This document shows positions 1 through 8,402 of a DNA stretch of 64,000 nucleotides, piece after piece. Numbering within the stretch: position 1 is the first letter of the stretch; every line of letters begins with the position of its first letter. Under the pieces are notes generated by a model. That model saw only the letters and a program-made list of their open reading frames with translations. It did not search any database and was not told the DNA's origin. The stretch is from the NCBI RefSeq assembly GCF_900129615.1, contig NZ_FQWI01000001.1:1-64000 (forward strand), written 5' to 3'. The DNA comes from Pectobacterium carotovorum. Lineage in GTDB: Bacteria > Pseudomonadota > Gammaproteobacteria > Enterobacterales > Enterobacteriaceae. Made by a program: the position numbers and the translations under genes.

Positions 1-57
1 AAACTCAATCGCAAGGTTGATAGCCTTAGCGCGCCTTTGAAGCTCACTCTGTTTCAT
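1..57 (-). CDS. possible N-terminus of a small protein running off the window start
   Basis: An ATG at 55-57 (minus strand) opens a frame of 19 codons that stays open to the window edge (MKQSELQRRAKAINLAIEF). The composition looks protein-like (charged, helical), but I do not recognise the family. No Shine-Dalgarno sequence is visible, because the 21 bases before the ATG form an inverted repeat. It could be the start of a small phage-type or regulatory protein, or chance. Confidence 0.3.
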   Translation of the reverse strand, partial: MKQSELQRRAKAINLAIEF

Positions 58-78
58 GTAGTGATAGCTAATCACTAC
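58..78. promoter_or_regulatory. perfect inverted repeat abutting a start codon
   Basis: Arms GTAGTGAT (58-65) and ATCACTAC (71-78) are perfect inverted repeats around a 5-base centre, AGCTA. The repeat ends exactly at the ATG of the truncated minus-strand frame. It could be a repressor operator or an RNA hairpin covering the ribosome site. Function is inferred only from position. Confidence 0.35.
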
Positions 79-193
79 GTGAGAAAGATACAAGCGCTCC
101 TTGTCGGGCGTGTGATGAAATTACAGAAGAATAGAGCAATTAACACGCACGAAACCTTTGGACTATCTGACATGGAATAGTGGAAGCGTTCAA

Positions 194-218
194 TAACGCG
201 GTGTATCACACCGCGTTA
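194..218 (-). terminator. hairpin downstream of artJ
   Basis: An 11-bp perfect stem (194-204 with 208-218, core AACGCGGTG/CACCGCGTT) with a 3-base loop lies 13 bases beyond the artJ stop. No run of T follows on the minus strand, so it is either a weak or factor-assisted terminator or an mRNA 3' stabilising hairpin. Confidence 0.55.
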
Positions 219-231
219 AGCTAAGTGGATC

Positions 232-963
232 TTATTGCGGGAACCACTTGTCGTTAATGGTTTTGTAAGTGCCGTCAGCTTTGATGGCATCCAGCGCTTT
301 ATTTAACTTCTCCAGCAGTGCTTTGTCATCGGGGCGAACGGCGATGCCCAGTCCGGTGCCGAAGTATTCTGCGTCAGTCACATGTTCGCCAACCGTTGCC
401 AGTTCAGGGGTCGTCTTGATCCACTCGTTGACGACAGCGGTATCACCGAATACGCCATCAATACGGCCATTCTTCAGATCCAGCACCGCGTTCTGATAGC
501 TGTCATAAGAAACGGTTTGTACTTCCGGATGCTTGTCGTGCATGTATTTCTGGTGCGTCGTGCCGTTTTCCATCCCGATACGTTTGCCTTTCATCGCGGC
601 AAAGTCGCTGAATTTCCCTTTCTGCGCGATAACTACGGCGGAGTTGGCATAGTAAGGCTGCGTGAACGCGACCTGCTTGCTGCGCTCTGGCGTGATGTCC
701 ATACCAGAAATCACTGCGTCATAGCGGCGGAATTTCAGCGCAGGGATCAGGCTGTCAAACGCCTGATTGGTGAACGTACAAGTCGCTTGCATTTGCTTAC
801 ACAGCGCTTTCGCCAGATCCATATCGAAACCGACGATTTCGTTACTGGCATCCAGTGACTCAAATGGCGGGTAGGTGGCTGATGACGCAAAACGGATGGT
901 GTCTGCGGCGGTGGCGCTGAAGGCGATTCCTGCCAGTAACGTGGCGAGCACTAATTTTTTCAT
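232..963 (-). CDS. artJ: ArtJ, periplasmic L-arginine-binding protein
   Basis: This 243-residue family 3 solute-binding protein captures L-arginine in the periplasm and delivers it to the ArtQM-ArtP ABC importer. Residues 1-19 are a Sec signal peptide (MKKL, hydrophobic core, cleavage after ATA). The mature protein has the amino-acid-binding signature YPPFE near residue 31, the GFDMDLAKALCKQM segment and the GDTAVVNEW segment near 174. It is a clear paralogue of ArtI encoded at 2688-3419. The start is supported by an AGGAG-type site just upstream. It is separated from artPIQM by a terminator, an ARG-box-like site and an ERIC element, so it is probably transcribed from its own arginine-regulated promoter, as in E. 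coli. ArtJ is preferred to ArtI because it is the separate distal copy; specificity is not proven by sequence. Confidence 0.93.
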   Translation of the reverse strand: MKKLVLATLLAGIAFSATAADTIRFASSATYPPFESLDASNEIVGFDMDLAKALCKQMQATCTFTNQAFDSLIPALKFRRYDAVISGMDITPERSKQVAFTQPYYANSAVVIAQKGKFSDFAAMKGKRIGMENGTTHQKYMHDKHPEVQTVSYDSYQNAVLDLKNGRIDGVFGDTAVVNEWIKTTPELATVGEHVTDAEYFGTGLGIAVRPDDKALLEKLNKALDAIKADGTYKTINDKWFPQ

Positions 964-991
964 TACCTACTCCTGTCTGTTTTTCTTATAG

Positions 992-1122
<131 letters not shown>

Positions 1123-1169
1123 TATATGTGCGGAAGGATTCCGACGTCATGGCGATTACCATGCCATTG

Positions 1170-1187
1170 ATTGAATTTATATGCAAT
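1170..1187. promoter_or_regulatory. ARG box (ArgR operator) upstream of artJ
   Basis: ATTGAATTTATATGCAAT fits the 18-bp ArgR half-operator consensus wnTGAATwwwwATTCAnw with one mismatch. It lies about 205 bases upstream of artJ, beyond the ERIC element. A TTGCAT hexamer on the minus strand overlaps it and could be a -35 box. This fits the known ArgR repression of artJ in E. coli. A second tandem box was not found. Confidence 0.6.
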
Positions 1188-1238
1188 TAAAATGATTAAT
1201 GAGTCGATTTATTGCATGTTTTTACATCAGCACGCCAT

Positions 1239-1267
1239 AAAAAAAGCAGGCTATCAAAGCCTGCTTT
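1239..1267 (-). terminator. intrinsic terminator of artPIQM
   Basis: A 10-bp perfect stem, AAAGCAGGCT (1243-1252) with AGCCTGCTTT (1258-1267), is followed on the minus strand by seven T. It lies 25 bases after the artM stop. Confidence 0.85.
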
Positions 1268-1291
1268 CTAAGTGGATAAATGCGATAAGGA

Positions 1292-1960
1292 TTAATTACG
1301 GCGTTCGAATGCCAGCGAACGACGCTCGACCCAGCGCATCAGCAGCGTCAGTAACCCGTTGACGCACAGGTAGATAATCCCAGCGGCACCAAACACCATC
1401 ACATCATACGTCCGACCGTACATTAGTTGGCTGTAGCCCATGACTTCCATCAGCGTGATGGTGTAAGCCAGTGAGGTACTCTTAAACACCAACACCACTT
1501 CATTTGAATAAGAAGACAGCGCGCGTTTAAACGCAAACGGCAGCAAAATACGTAATGTTTGCTTCTGATCCATGCCCAACGCTGCACAGGATTGCCACTG
1601 TCCGGCGGGAATCGCTTTTACCGCACCATAGAACAGCTGCGTAGTATACGCTGCACTATTGAGCGCCAGCGCCACCATCGCACATAGCCACGGCTGCGAA
1701 AGCAGGTTCCACAGCCAGGGGATTTGCTGGATAGAGGTAAACTGTCCGGGTCCATAGTAAATCAGGAAGATTTGCACCAGCAGCGGCGTACCGGTAAACA
1801 GCGTAATGTAGCCTTTAGCCAACAGCGATATGACCGGCGTTTTGAGCGTCAGTACGACAGTCAGCAGCAGTGATAACACCAGCGCTACGACGATGGAAAC
1901 GGCAGTTAAGGTCAGGCTGGTATGCAGGCCTTTTACTAGCTCAGGTAAATAAGCGAGCAT
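1292..1960 (-). CDS. artM: ArtM, arginine ABC transporter permease
   Basis: This inner-membrane permease of the arginine importer has 222 residues, the same length as E. coli ArtM. It has several hydrophobic helices and the polar amino-acid transporter (HisMQ/GltK) permease loop near ALNSAAYTTQLFYGAVKAIPAGQWQ, including the EAA-like contact for the ATPase. It is translationally coupled to artQ: its ATG and the artQ stop overlap by one base (TGATG at 1958-1962). It is the last gene of artPIQM and is followed by an intrinsic terminator. Confidence 0.95.
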   Translation of the reverse strand: MLAYLPELVKGLHTSLTLTAVSIVVALVLSLLLTVVLTLKTPVISLLAKGYITLFTGTPLLVQIFLIYYGPGQFTSIQQIPWLWNLLSQPWLCAMVALALNSAAYTTQLFYGAVKAIPAGQWQSCAALGMDQKQTLRILLPFAFKRALSSYSNEVVLVFKSTSLAYTITLMEVMGYSQLMYGRTYDVMVFGAAGIIYLCVNGLLTLLMRWVERRSLAFERRN

Positions 1961-2676
1961 CAGGAAGGCCTCCGCTCAAAACGCGTGGTGCGCAGTTCAA
2001 TGCGTTTCAGCACATACTGACTTAACAGCGTAATAATCAAATAGATCGCCGCCGCGACAACGTACCAGGTGAAGGGCTCCTGCGTTCGTGTCGCAATACT
2101 TTTGGTTTGCAGCATTAAATCGTTCACGCTGATCAGCGACACCAGCGCGGTATCTTTTAGCAATACCAGCCACTGATTACCTAACCCCGGCAGGGCGTGA
2201 CGCCACATTTGCGGCATGATCAGACGGAAAAAGATCGCGGATTTACTGAGTCCCAATGCCTGACCCGATTCCCATTGCCCTTGCGGGACGGCTTTCAGCG
2301 CGCCGCGCAGCGTTTGGGAAGCGTAAGCCGCATACAGCAGCGCCAGCGCAATCACGCCGCACAGGAATGGGCTGATTTCAAACATGCCGATATCCAGTTT
2401 TACCGGAATCTGCACGATGAAGAGATTCAGAGTAAAACCGTCTGCCAGCATCATCAGCAGTTGAGAAGAGCCGAAATAGATGAACAGCACGACCAGAATT
2501 TCTGGCAGGCCGCGCAACAGCGTCACGACGGCGGTTCCCGTCCAGCTAACGGCTTTCCAGCGGACAGTTTCCCAAACGGCAAACAGCATCGCCAGCACGA
2601 GGCCGAGCACCAGTGCACAAACGGCAAGGCCGACGGTCATCCCGGCGGCGCTTGCAAGAGGTTGAAATTCAATCAT
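1960..2676 (-). CDS. artQ: ArtQ, arginine ABC transporter permease
   Basis: This is the second membrane subunit of the arginine importer, 238 residues as in E. coli. It has multiple transmembrane helices and the conserved permease segment [21 protein letters not shown], the ATPase-facing EAA loop. ArtQ and ArtM form the heterodimeric channel served by ArtP. The gene starts 11 bases after the artI stop and overlaps artM by one base, so it is within one transcript. Confidence 0.95.
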   Translation of the reverse strand: MIEFQPLASAAGMTVGLAVCALVLGLVLAMLFAVWETVRWKAVSWTGTAVVTLLRGLPEILVVLFIYFGSSQLLMMLADGFTLNLFIVQIPVKLDIGMFEISPFLCGVIALALLYAAYASQTLRGALKAVPQGQWESGQALGLSKSAIFFRLIMPQMWRHALPGLGNQWLVLLKDTALVSLISVNDLMLQTKSIATRTQEPFTWYVVAAAIYLIITLLSQYVLKRIELRTTRFERRPS

Positions 2677-2687
2677 TGAGCGTCAGA

Positions 2688-3419
2688 TTACTGCTGGAAC
2701 CATTTTTTGTAGATGGTCTCGTAAGTACCATCCTGCTTGATTTTGTTGAGCGCAGTGTCGAATTTCTTCAGCAACTCATCATTGTTCTGGCGCACAGCGA
2801 TGCCCAGACCGATACCGAAGTAACCTTTATCCGTCACTTTCTGCCCAACGGTTGCCAGCGCATCGTTCTGTTTCAGCCATTCGTTAACCACGGCGGTATC
2901 ACCGAACACGGCATCCAGACGACCATTTTTCAGATCCAGCACGGCATTCTGGTAGCTGTCGTAAGGCACGGTTTTGATATCGCTATGCTTTTCCATCAGG
3001 TATTTCTGGTGGGTGGTGCCATTCTGTACGCCAACGCGCTTGCCTGTCAGCGCGGCGATATCGGCAACTTTCCCTTTCTGGGCAATAAACTGAGCGGAGT
3101 TATCGTAGTAAGGCTGAGTGAATGACACCTGCTGCTGGCGTTCCGGCGTAATATCCATTCCCGCGATGACCGCTTCAAAACGACGGAATTTCAGGCCTGG
3201 GATCAGACTGTCGAAGGCCTGATTGCTGAACGTACAGGTCGCCTGCATTTCTTTGCACAGCGCATTGGCCAGATCGATATCAAAACCTTGGATCTGGTTA
3301 TTGGCATCGACAAATTCGAACGGAGGGTAGGACGCTTCGGTCGCGAAACGGATGGTATCTGCGGCGTTAGCAGAGGCGGCACCAACGGCGAATAAGGCTG
3401 CAACAATCAATTTTTTCAT
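2688..3419 (-). CDS. artI: ArtI, periplasmic arginine-binding protein
   Basis: This is a 243-residue solute-binding protein with signal peptide MKKLIVAALFAVGAASANA. It has the same family 3 landmarks as ArtJ: YPPFEFVDANN, ALCKEMQATCTFSNQAFDSL and GDTAVVNEW. The start at 3419 has AGGAAAA correctly spaced upstream; a longer frame beginning at 3443 lacks support and would spoil the signal peptide. It lies between artP (20-base gap) and artQ, as in E. coli. ArtI and ArtJ are closely related over their whole length, pointing to an old duplication. Exact ligand preference cannot be read from the sequence. Confidence 0.92.
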   Translation of the reverse strand: MKKLIVAALFAVGAASANAADTIRFATEASYPPFEFVDANNQIQGFDIDLANALCKEMQATCTFSNQAFDSLIPGLKFRRFEAVIAGMDITPERQQQVSFTQPYYDNSAQFIAQKGKVADIAALTGKRVGVQNGTTHQKYLMEKHSDIKTVPYDSYQNAVLDLKNGRLDAVFGDTAVVNEWLKQNDALATVGQKVTDKGYFGIGLGIAVRQNNDELLKKFDTALNKIKQDGTYETIYKKWFQQ

Positions 3420-3439
3420 TATCATTTTCCTGATAGTAA

Positions 3440-4168
3440 TCAATGTGACAAATAACCAGCGAATTCAGGCGTCTGCGGCTGGGTAAAGTGCGTCGCATCC
3501 CCTTGTTCAACGATACGGCCGTTCTCCATGTAAACCACACGGCTAGCCGTTTTACGGGCAAATTCAACTTCGTGGGTCACAATCACCTGCGTAATGCCAG
3601 TTTCTGCCAATTCACGGATGATGTTGACGACCTGAGCGGTAATTTCTGGATCCAGCGCGGCAGTGGGTTCATCAAATAGCAGAACCTGAGGTTCCATCAT
3701 CAGCGCACGGGCAATCGCGACACGCTGTTGCTGTCCGCCAGAAAGATGAAGAGGGAAGCGATCGGCAAAGTCATTGAGGCGCAAACGCGTGAGCAACTTG
3801 TCCGCCCGCGCTTTCGCTTCTTCTTTACTCAGCCCCAGCACGCGGCAGGGCGCTTCGATAAGATTCTGCACCACGGTCAAATGCGGCCACAAATTATATT
3901 GCTGGAACACCATTCCGACGTTCTGACGCAATTCACGGATCGCGCCGTCGGATGGCGTGCGCTGAAAATCAAACTGATTACCGGCGATGGAAAGCTTGCC
4001 AGAACGCGGCATTTCCAACAGATTAAGAACGCGTATCAGCGAGCTCTTTCCCGCACCGCTGGGACCAAGGAGCACGAGCGTTTCACCCGCAGGACAATCG
4101 AGGGTGATATCAAATAGCGCCTGGTATGCGCCGTAGAAACAGTTAATGCCGTTTAGTTGAATACTCAT
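3440..4168 (-). CDS. artP: ArtP, arginine transporter ATPase
   Basis: This is the cytoplasmic ABC ATPase (242 residues) that powers ArtQM. It shows Walker [10 protein letters not shown], the Q-loop region [10 protein letters not shown], signature LSGGQQQR, Walker [14 protein letters not shown] and the switch histidine in VIVTHE. I chose the start at 4168 ([10 protein letters not shown]) because this is the conserved N-terminus. An upstream frame to 4282 adds residues not found in the family. No strong Shine-Dalgarno is visible. It is the first gene of artPIQM. Confidence 0.94.
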   Translation of the reverse strand: MSIQLNGINCFYGAYQALFDITLDCPAGETLVLLGPSGAGKSSLIRVLNLLEMPRSGKLSIAGNQFDFQRTPSDGAIRELRQNVGMVFQQYNLWPHLTVVQNLIEAPCRVLGLSKEEAKARADKLLTRLRLNDFADRFPLHLSGGQQQRVAIARALMMEPQVLLFDEPTAALDPEITAQVVNIIRELAETGITQVIVTHEVEFARKTASRVVYMENGRIVEQGDATHFTQPQTPEFAGYLSH

Positions 4169-4176
4169 GCGTAAGA

Positions 4177-4194
4177 ATTGAATAGACATTGATG
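4177..4194. promoter_or_regulatory. weak ARG-box-like site before artP
   Basis: The site has TGAAT, a 4-base spacer and ATTGA, an ARG-box arrangement with one mismatch in the arms and a non-A/T-rich spacer. It lies just upstream of the artP start codon. ArgR control of artP is known in E. coli, but this match alone is weak. Confidence 0.3.
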
Positions 4195-4397
4195 CGGCGA
4201 ATGTTAACGTCGGCAGAATAGTTATGCAATCACCGTGGGTTAAAATTTGCCAATAAGCGATTTGTTGGTTAAATAATAGCACAAAATAGCGGCTTACAAT
4301 CTGGGCGCTTGCTTTCTGATCGCGGGTGCTAACAGTACCGCCGACTTATATTTACGTGTACTTAACATCTATTAGAAAAGCAGTGAAAGGAGACGAC

Positions 4398-4721
4398 ATG
4401 CAATTATCCACCACGCCAAGTCTGGAAGGTTTCACCATCACTGAATATTGTGGCGTCGTGACCGGCGAAGCCATCCTGGGCGCGAACATCTTCCGGGACT
4501 TTTTTGCCAGCATCCGCGATGTCGTTGGCGGCCGGTCTGGTGCCTATGAGAAGGAGCTACGTAAGGCGCGGCAGATTGCGTTCAAAGAGTTACAAGAACA
4601 GGCCGAAGATTTAGGGGCGAACGCCATTGTAGGCATCGATCTTGACTATGAAACCGTCGGGAAGGACGGCAGCATGCTGATGGTGACCGTGAGCGGTACC
4701 GCGGTAAAAGTTCGCCGCTAG
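4398..4721 (+). CDS. ybjQ: YbjQ, UPF0145 (DUF74) family protein
   Basis: This is a 107-residue protein of the widespread YbjQ/UPF0145 family. The conserved parts are the N-terminal [22 protein letters not shown] stretch, the middle [24 protein letters not shown] stretch, and a C-terminal beta-rich tail. Members are thought to form homopentamer-like rings, but the biochemical function is unknown. The start at 4398 follows AAAGGAGA at ideal spacing; the longer upstream frame from 4326 is not conserved. The gene is divergent from artP and 54 bases before amiD, with which it may be cotranscribed. Confidence 0.9.
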   Translation: MQLSTTPSLEGFTITEYCGVVTGEAILGANIFRDFFASIRDVVGGRSGAYEKELRKARQIAFKELQEQAEDLGANAIVGIDLDYETVGKDGSMLMVTVSGTAVKVRR

Positions 4722-4775
4722 CAGGTTAAAGCATAAAAGTATCTGGCGGAAAATAAGCACAATAGTGGAATAACA

Positions 4776-5603
4776 ATGTTGAAATGGATGGTCTGCATAG
4801 CGCTGGGACTGTTGGCGGGTTGCCAATCAGCCTCCTCGTTGAAAGAACAGAATAATTATGTGCTGGAGACCGCAGTGCAGTCGCGGGCGCAGGAGTCCCG
4901 TATCCGCTTTCTGGTGATTCACTATACGGCGGAAGACTTTGCCACCTCGCTGAATATTCTGACGGATGAGCATGTCAGCGCCCATTACCTGATTCCAGCA
5001 CGTCCACCTTTGCAGCGCGGCAAGCCGCTTGCCTGGCAATTGGTGCCGGAATCTCAATCTGCCTGGCATGCGGGAGCCAGTAGCTGGCGCGGATTTAGTC
5101 GACTGAATAATTCTTCGATTGGTATTGAGATCGAAAATGCGGGCTATCAGCGCACGCTAACAGGCTATACGTGGGAGTCGTTTACCGCCTCGCAGATTCA
5201 GCTCGTGACTGCGATCGCCCGCGATATTGTCGACCGCTACCAGATTGCCCCGCAGAACGTGGTGGCACACAGCGATATTGCTCCACAGCGCAAACAAGAC
5301 CCTGGGCCGCTGTTCCCCTGGCAGGCGCTGGCGCAAGCAGGCATTGGTGCCTGGCCGGATGCGCAGCGGGTAGCATTTTATTTGAACGGACGACCGACGA
5401 TGCAGCCGGTGGATGAAGCGGTTCTGCTGGAAAAGCTGGGGCGCTATGGCTACTCGGTGCAAGACACGATGACTGCGCGTGAGAAGCGGCAGGTGATCGC
5501 CGCTTTCCAGATGCATTTCCGCCCTGAGAACTATCAAGGCCAGCCCGATGCGCAGAGTGAAGCGATTGTCGACGCGCTGCTGGAGAAATACGGCAGCCGC
5601 TAA
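4776..5603 (+). CDS. amiD: AmiD, outer-membrane N-acetylmuramoyl-L-alanine amidase lipoprotein
   Basis: This zinc amidase (275 residues) cleaves the bond between MurNAc and L-Ala in peptidoglycan fragments, including anhydro-muropeptides. Residues 1-15 are a lipoprotein signal with lipobox LLAGC, Cys16 being the lipidated residue. The Amidase_2 fold carries zinc ligands H49 (VIHYTA), H165 and D175 (VVAHSDIAPQRKQDPG), with E120 in the catalytic region. The C-terminal third resembles the peptidoglycan-binding module of E. coli AmiD. It runs convergently into ybjT, the two genes overlapping by 4 bases at their stops. Confidence 0.93.
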   Translation: MLKWMVCIALGLLAGCQSASSLKEQNNYVLETAVQSRAQESRIRFLVIHYTAEDFATSLNILTDEHVSAHYLIPARPPLQRGKPLAWQLVPESQSAWHAGASSWRGFSRLNNSSIGIEIENAGYQRTLTGYTWESFTASQIQLVTAIARDIVDRYQIAPQNVVAHSDIAPQRKQDPGPLFPWQALAQAGIGAWPDAQRVAFYLNGRPTMQPVDEAVLLEKLGRYGYSVQDTMTAREKRQVIAAFQMHFRPENYQGQPDAQSEAIVDALLEKYGSR

Positions 5604-7036
5604 ACCGTTTCCTTCTCTGCCAGTTTCGCAATACGCGCCGCCATACCACGGAAGATAAACAGGTGAGCGGGCATCATTAGGAACCAGTAGACCAGCCCGT
5701 TGAACCCGGAAGGGTGCCAGCGGGCGCGGACATCCACGGTTCGGTGAGTGCCTTTGTCCGTGATGGTAAAGTTGAGTTTACCCAGCCCCGGCGCTTTCAT
5801 GCCGAATAGCAGCACCAACTGACGCTGTGGCTTGATTGAGATAACCTTCCAGCCGTCAATCTTGTCGCCCACTTCCAGCGTCGGACGCTCGGGGCGTCCA
5901 TAAGTGACGCCGTTGCTGCAGAGATCGTCCAGCCGGGCACGGATATTCCACAGCGTATTCGCGTAAAAATAGCCTTCTTTCCCGCCGACCTGCTGGATGA
6001 CCTGCCAGAGCGCCTGACTGGAAGCGGGCGTCTCCATCGTATGACCCGCCTGTTTAGGGTAAAAGCCGTAATTGGGCTTCCAGCGCGCGCGAACCTCGGT
6101 GTCATCGCCCCAGTCCGCCTGCTGTACGCTCTCCATTTCGCTTTGCAGAGTGAGGCGCACGGCGTCATCAAAGCTCATCAGCGTTTGTGGGATTAATGCC
6201 TGCAATTCGCTGCCATCGGCCTGTAAATCGTGTTTTAGCCCCTGAATGAGGGCGCGGGCGATGGAGGGAGGAACCGAGGTCACCAGATGCAAGAACCAGA
6301 CAGACACCAGATGCGTCGGCATGGGAACGGGGATCAGCAAGCGGCGCTTGCCGCTGATCTGAATGAAACGCTCGAACATGGTCTGGTAGCTGATGTATTC
6401 GGGGCCTGCGGCATCCATGATGCGGTTTTCTGTCGCGGGATGCTGCGCGATGCCGATCAGATACACCAGCAGGTTTTCCAGTGCAATGGGGGACGATTTA
6501 GAACGCACCCAGCGCGGCGGCGTCAGTATCGGCAGGTTATAGACCATATCGCGCATGATCTCGAACGCCGCCGAACCGGTACCGATAATAATGCCCGCAC
6601 GCAGTTCTGTGACGGGAATACCGCTGCTGCGTAAAACATCTCCCGTGATCTGGCGTGCCTGCATATGCGGCGAGGTATCGTCTTTCGCCTGAAGCGATCC
6701 CAGATAAATAATCTGTTTTACGTTGCTGGAGGCCAGTGCCAACAACAGATTCATGGCGGTCATTCGTTCTCTTGCGACGAAGTCCGCACCGTCACCCATG
6801 CTGTGCACCAGATAATAGAGTGTTTCCGCTCCCCACAGACCATCAAGCAGGCTTTCTGGCTTAGCGAGATCAACCTGTTGGCAATCAACGCCCGGCCAAT
6901 TCCGTGACGCGAGGGATTCGGTATTCCGACCGGCAGCGATGACTCGGTTGCCTTGTTTGCTCAATCGTTCGGTTAAATGGCGGCCAATATAGCCAGTTGC
7001 GCCCAGAATCAGGATCGGGGCTGAGGGGGATGTCAT
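5600..7036 (-). CDS. ybjT: YbjT, SDR-type NAD(P)-binding protein with C-terminal DUF2867 domain
   Basis: The 478-residue protein begins with an atypical short-chain dehydrogenase/NmrA-like Rossmann fold (GATGYIGRHL at about 12-21, then YLVHSMG). Its C-terminal part (about 320-478) matches the DUF2867 region and ends in a hydrophobic segment that could contact the membrane. Substrate and reaction are unknown. The start at 7036 (MTSPSAPILIL) keeps the nucleotide-binding strand near the N-terminus and has GGAG upstream. Confidence 0.85.
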   Translation of the reverse strand: MTSPSAPILILGATGYIGRHLTERLSKQGNRVIAAGRNTESLASRNWPGVDCQQVDLAKPESLLDGLWGAETLYYLVHSMGDGADFVARERMTAMNLLLALASSNVKQIIYLGSLQAKDDTSPHMQARQITGDVLRSSGIPVTELRAGIIIGTGSAAFEIMRDMVYNLPILTPPRWVRSKSSPIALENLLVYLIGIAQHPATENRIMDAAGPEYISYQTMFERFIQISGKRRLLIPVPMPTHLVSVWFLHLVTSVPPSIARALIQGLKHDLQADGSELQALIPQTLMSFDDAVRLTLQSEMESVQQADWGDDTEVRARWKPNYGFYPKQAGHTMETPASSQALWQVIQQVGGKEGYFYANTLWNIRARLDDLCSNGVTYGRPERPTLEVGDKIDGWKVISIKPQRQLVLLFGMKAPGLGKLNFTITDKGTHRTVDVRARWHPSGFNGLVYWFLMMPAHLFIFRGMAARIAKLAEKETV

Positions 7037-7084
7037 GTGCCAGCGGCTCCACAGCAAAATATAACCATGGCTTACTATAATCGC

Positions 7085-7129
7085 GAAAAGGCAAATCGGG
7101 AAAAGACAAATCGGGAAAGGGCAAAAAGC
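7085..7129. repeat. three imperfect 15-bp tandem repeats
   Basis: Units gaaaaggcaaatcgg (7085-7099), gaaaagacaaatcgg (7100-7114) and gaaagggcaaaaagc (7115-7129) lie 50 bases upstream of ybjT. The first two differ at one base. They look like a slippage repeat in the ybjT leader or promoter. Confidence 0.65.
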
Positions 7130-7237
7130 GATGAAAAGTATGAGGTTAATGCTCGCCTGAAACCAAGCGTAATTTAACTCTGCCTACCTGCCCGATAGCC
7201 GAGGCTACCGAGCAGAAGGGGGTAAAACGCGGGCGTA

Positions 7238-8263
7238 TCAGGCCAGAACGGTGTCGCCTTGCAGCTGGCAACTACAGGCCAAAACATAGCCCTGTTCGAT
7301 CTCGGCTGGTGTTAGCGTCATGGTACTGCTGGTGGTGTAATTACCGGATAGCACGCGGGTTTTGCAGCTTCCGCAAACACCGGCACGGCAGGCAGCGACA
7401 ACCGGCACCTTATTGGCTTCCAACGCGGCCAGCAGACTGATACCTACCGGAACGCGCAGATTTTTCAGCGGGCGACTGATGGTCAGCGTGAGCTGATCGG
7501 CGTCTTCATCCAGTACTTCATCTGCCGGGCGGAACTGTTCTTTGAAGATGCGGTTTGAGGCAACGCCAAGCTGCTGACTCAGGGTTTCAATCTGGTTCAT
7601 ATACGGTGCCGGGCCGCAGGTCATCACGGTGCGGCTGGCGATATCCGGCACGTGTTCGATCAGTAGGTCGCCGCTGATGCGTCCAGAGAGGAAGCCGGGC
7701 GCAGCGTCAAATTCTGCCATCAGCGTCAGATGCAGCTGTTGTGGATAGCGCTGCACCAGATCCTGCCATTCTTTGGCGAAGATCACCTGTAGCGGATTGC
7801 GCACGTTGAAAATAACGTGGATATCGGTTTGTGATTTGTTTGCCAGCAGCCAGCGGCACATCGACATAATCGGCGTGACACCGCAGCCTGCTGCCGCCAT
7901 CAGGTAGCGATCGCTGACGGCGTTGGCGCAGGTAAACTCGCCCTGTGCATCGGACAGCCACAGATAATCACCGACTTTCAGCGCCTGGGTCAGCCAGCGT
8001 GAGCCGACACCGTCGTCGAGCCTTCTTACCGTCAACGTGATAAAACGGCTGAGGCCCGGTGAAGACGAAATCGTATAAGCCCGTAGCGTCTCCGCGCTGT
8101 TGGCAATGCTGACTAACGCATACTGACCCGGCTGATACGGATAAAAATCATGATTAACCAGTGAAATCGTCCAGACATCAGGCGTTTCCTGAGTAATCGA
8201 GTGTACCTGCATGCGGTTAGAGCAAAGCGGTGTCGGCCCAATCTGTAGTGCGGGCATGGTCAT
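7238..8263 (-). CDS. hcr: Hcr, NADH oxidoreductase for the hybrid cluster protein
   Basis: This 341-residue flavoprotein passes electrons from NADH to Hcp. It has an FAD-binding ferredoxin-reductase domain (QPGQYALVSI, RAYTISSSPG), an NAD-binding domain (AAAGCGVTPIMSM, TCGPAPYM), and a C-terminal plant-type 2Fe-2S ferredoxin domain with the cysteine pattern CRAGVCGSC plus a distal CSC. The start at 8263 (MTMPALQI) has GGAG eight bases before it. It lies downstream of hcp in the same direction, as in E. coli, and serves nitrosative stress and anaerobic NO detoxification. Confidence 0.94.
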   Translation of the reverse strand: MTMPALQIGPTPLCSNRMQVHSITQETPDVWTISLVNHDFYPYQPGQYALVSIANSAETLRAYTISSSPGLSRFITLTVRRLDDGVGSRWLTQALKVGDYLWLSDAQGEFTCANAVSDRYLMAAAGCGVTPIMSMCRWLLANKSQTDIHVIFNVRNPLQVIFAKEWQDLVQRYPQQLHLTLMAEFDAAPGFLSGRISGDLLIEHVPDIASRTVMTCGPAPYMNQIETLSQQLGVASNRIFKEQFRPADEVLDEDADQLTLTISRPLKNLRVPVGISLLAALEANKVPVVAACRAGVCGSCKTRVLSGNYTTSSTMTLTPAEIEQGYVLACSCQLQGDTVLA

Positions 8264-8331
8264 AATCAATCTCCATAACAAACGGGTACGGTGAAGCGTG
8301 TAAAAATGGCAGCCCATAAGACCGTGGGCTT

Positions 8332-8363
8332 AGCGTGAGGCATCAATGCCGACACCTCACGCT
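8332..8363 (-). other. hairpin between hcp and hcr
   Basis: A 9-bp stem AGCGTGAGG/CCTCACGCT (8332-8340 with 8355-8363) lies in the 139-base gap between the two cistrons. Without a T run it is more likely a processing or stability element than a terminator. Confidence 0.4.
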
Positions 8364-8402
8364 GCGTGACGAGGAACGCGCTCCTCCGTCCGCATTGATT
8401 CA

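Noticed and set aside
7190-7212. Possible terminator after hcr
   Set aside because: The pairing around TAGCC-GA-GGCTA is too short and has no T run.
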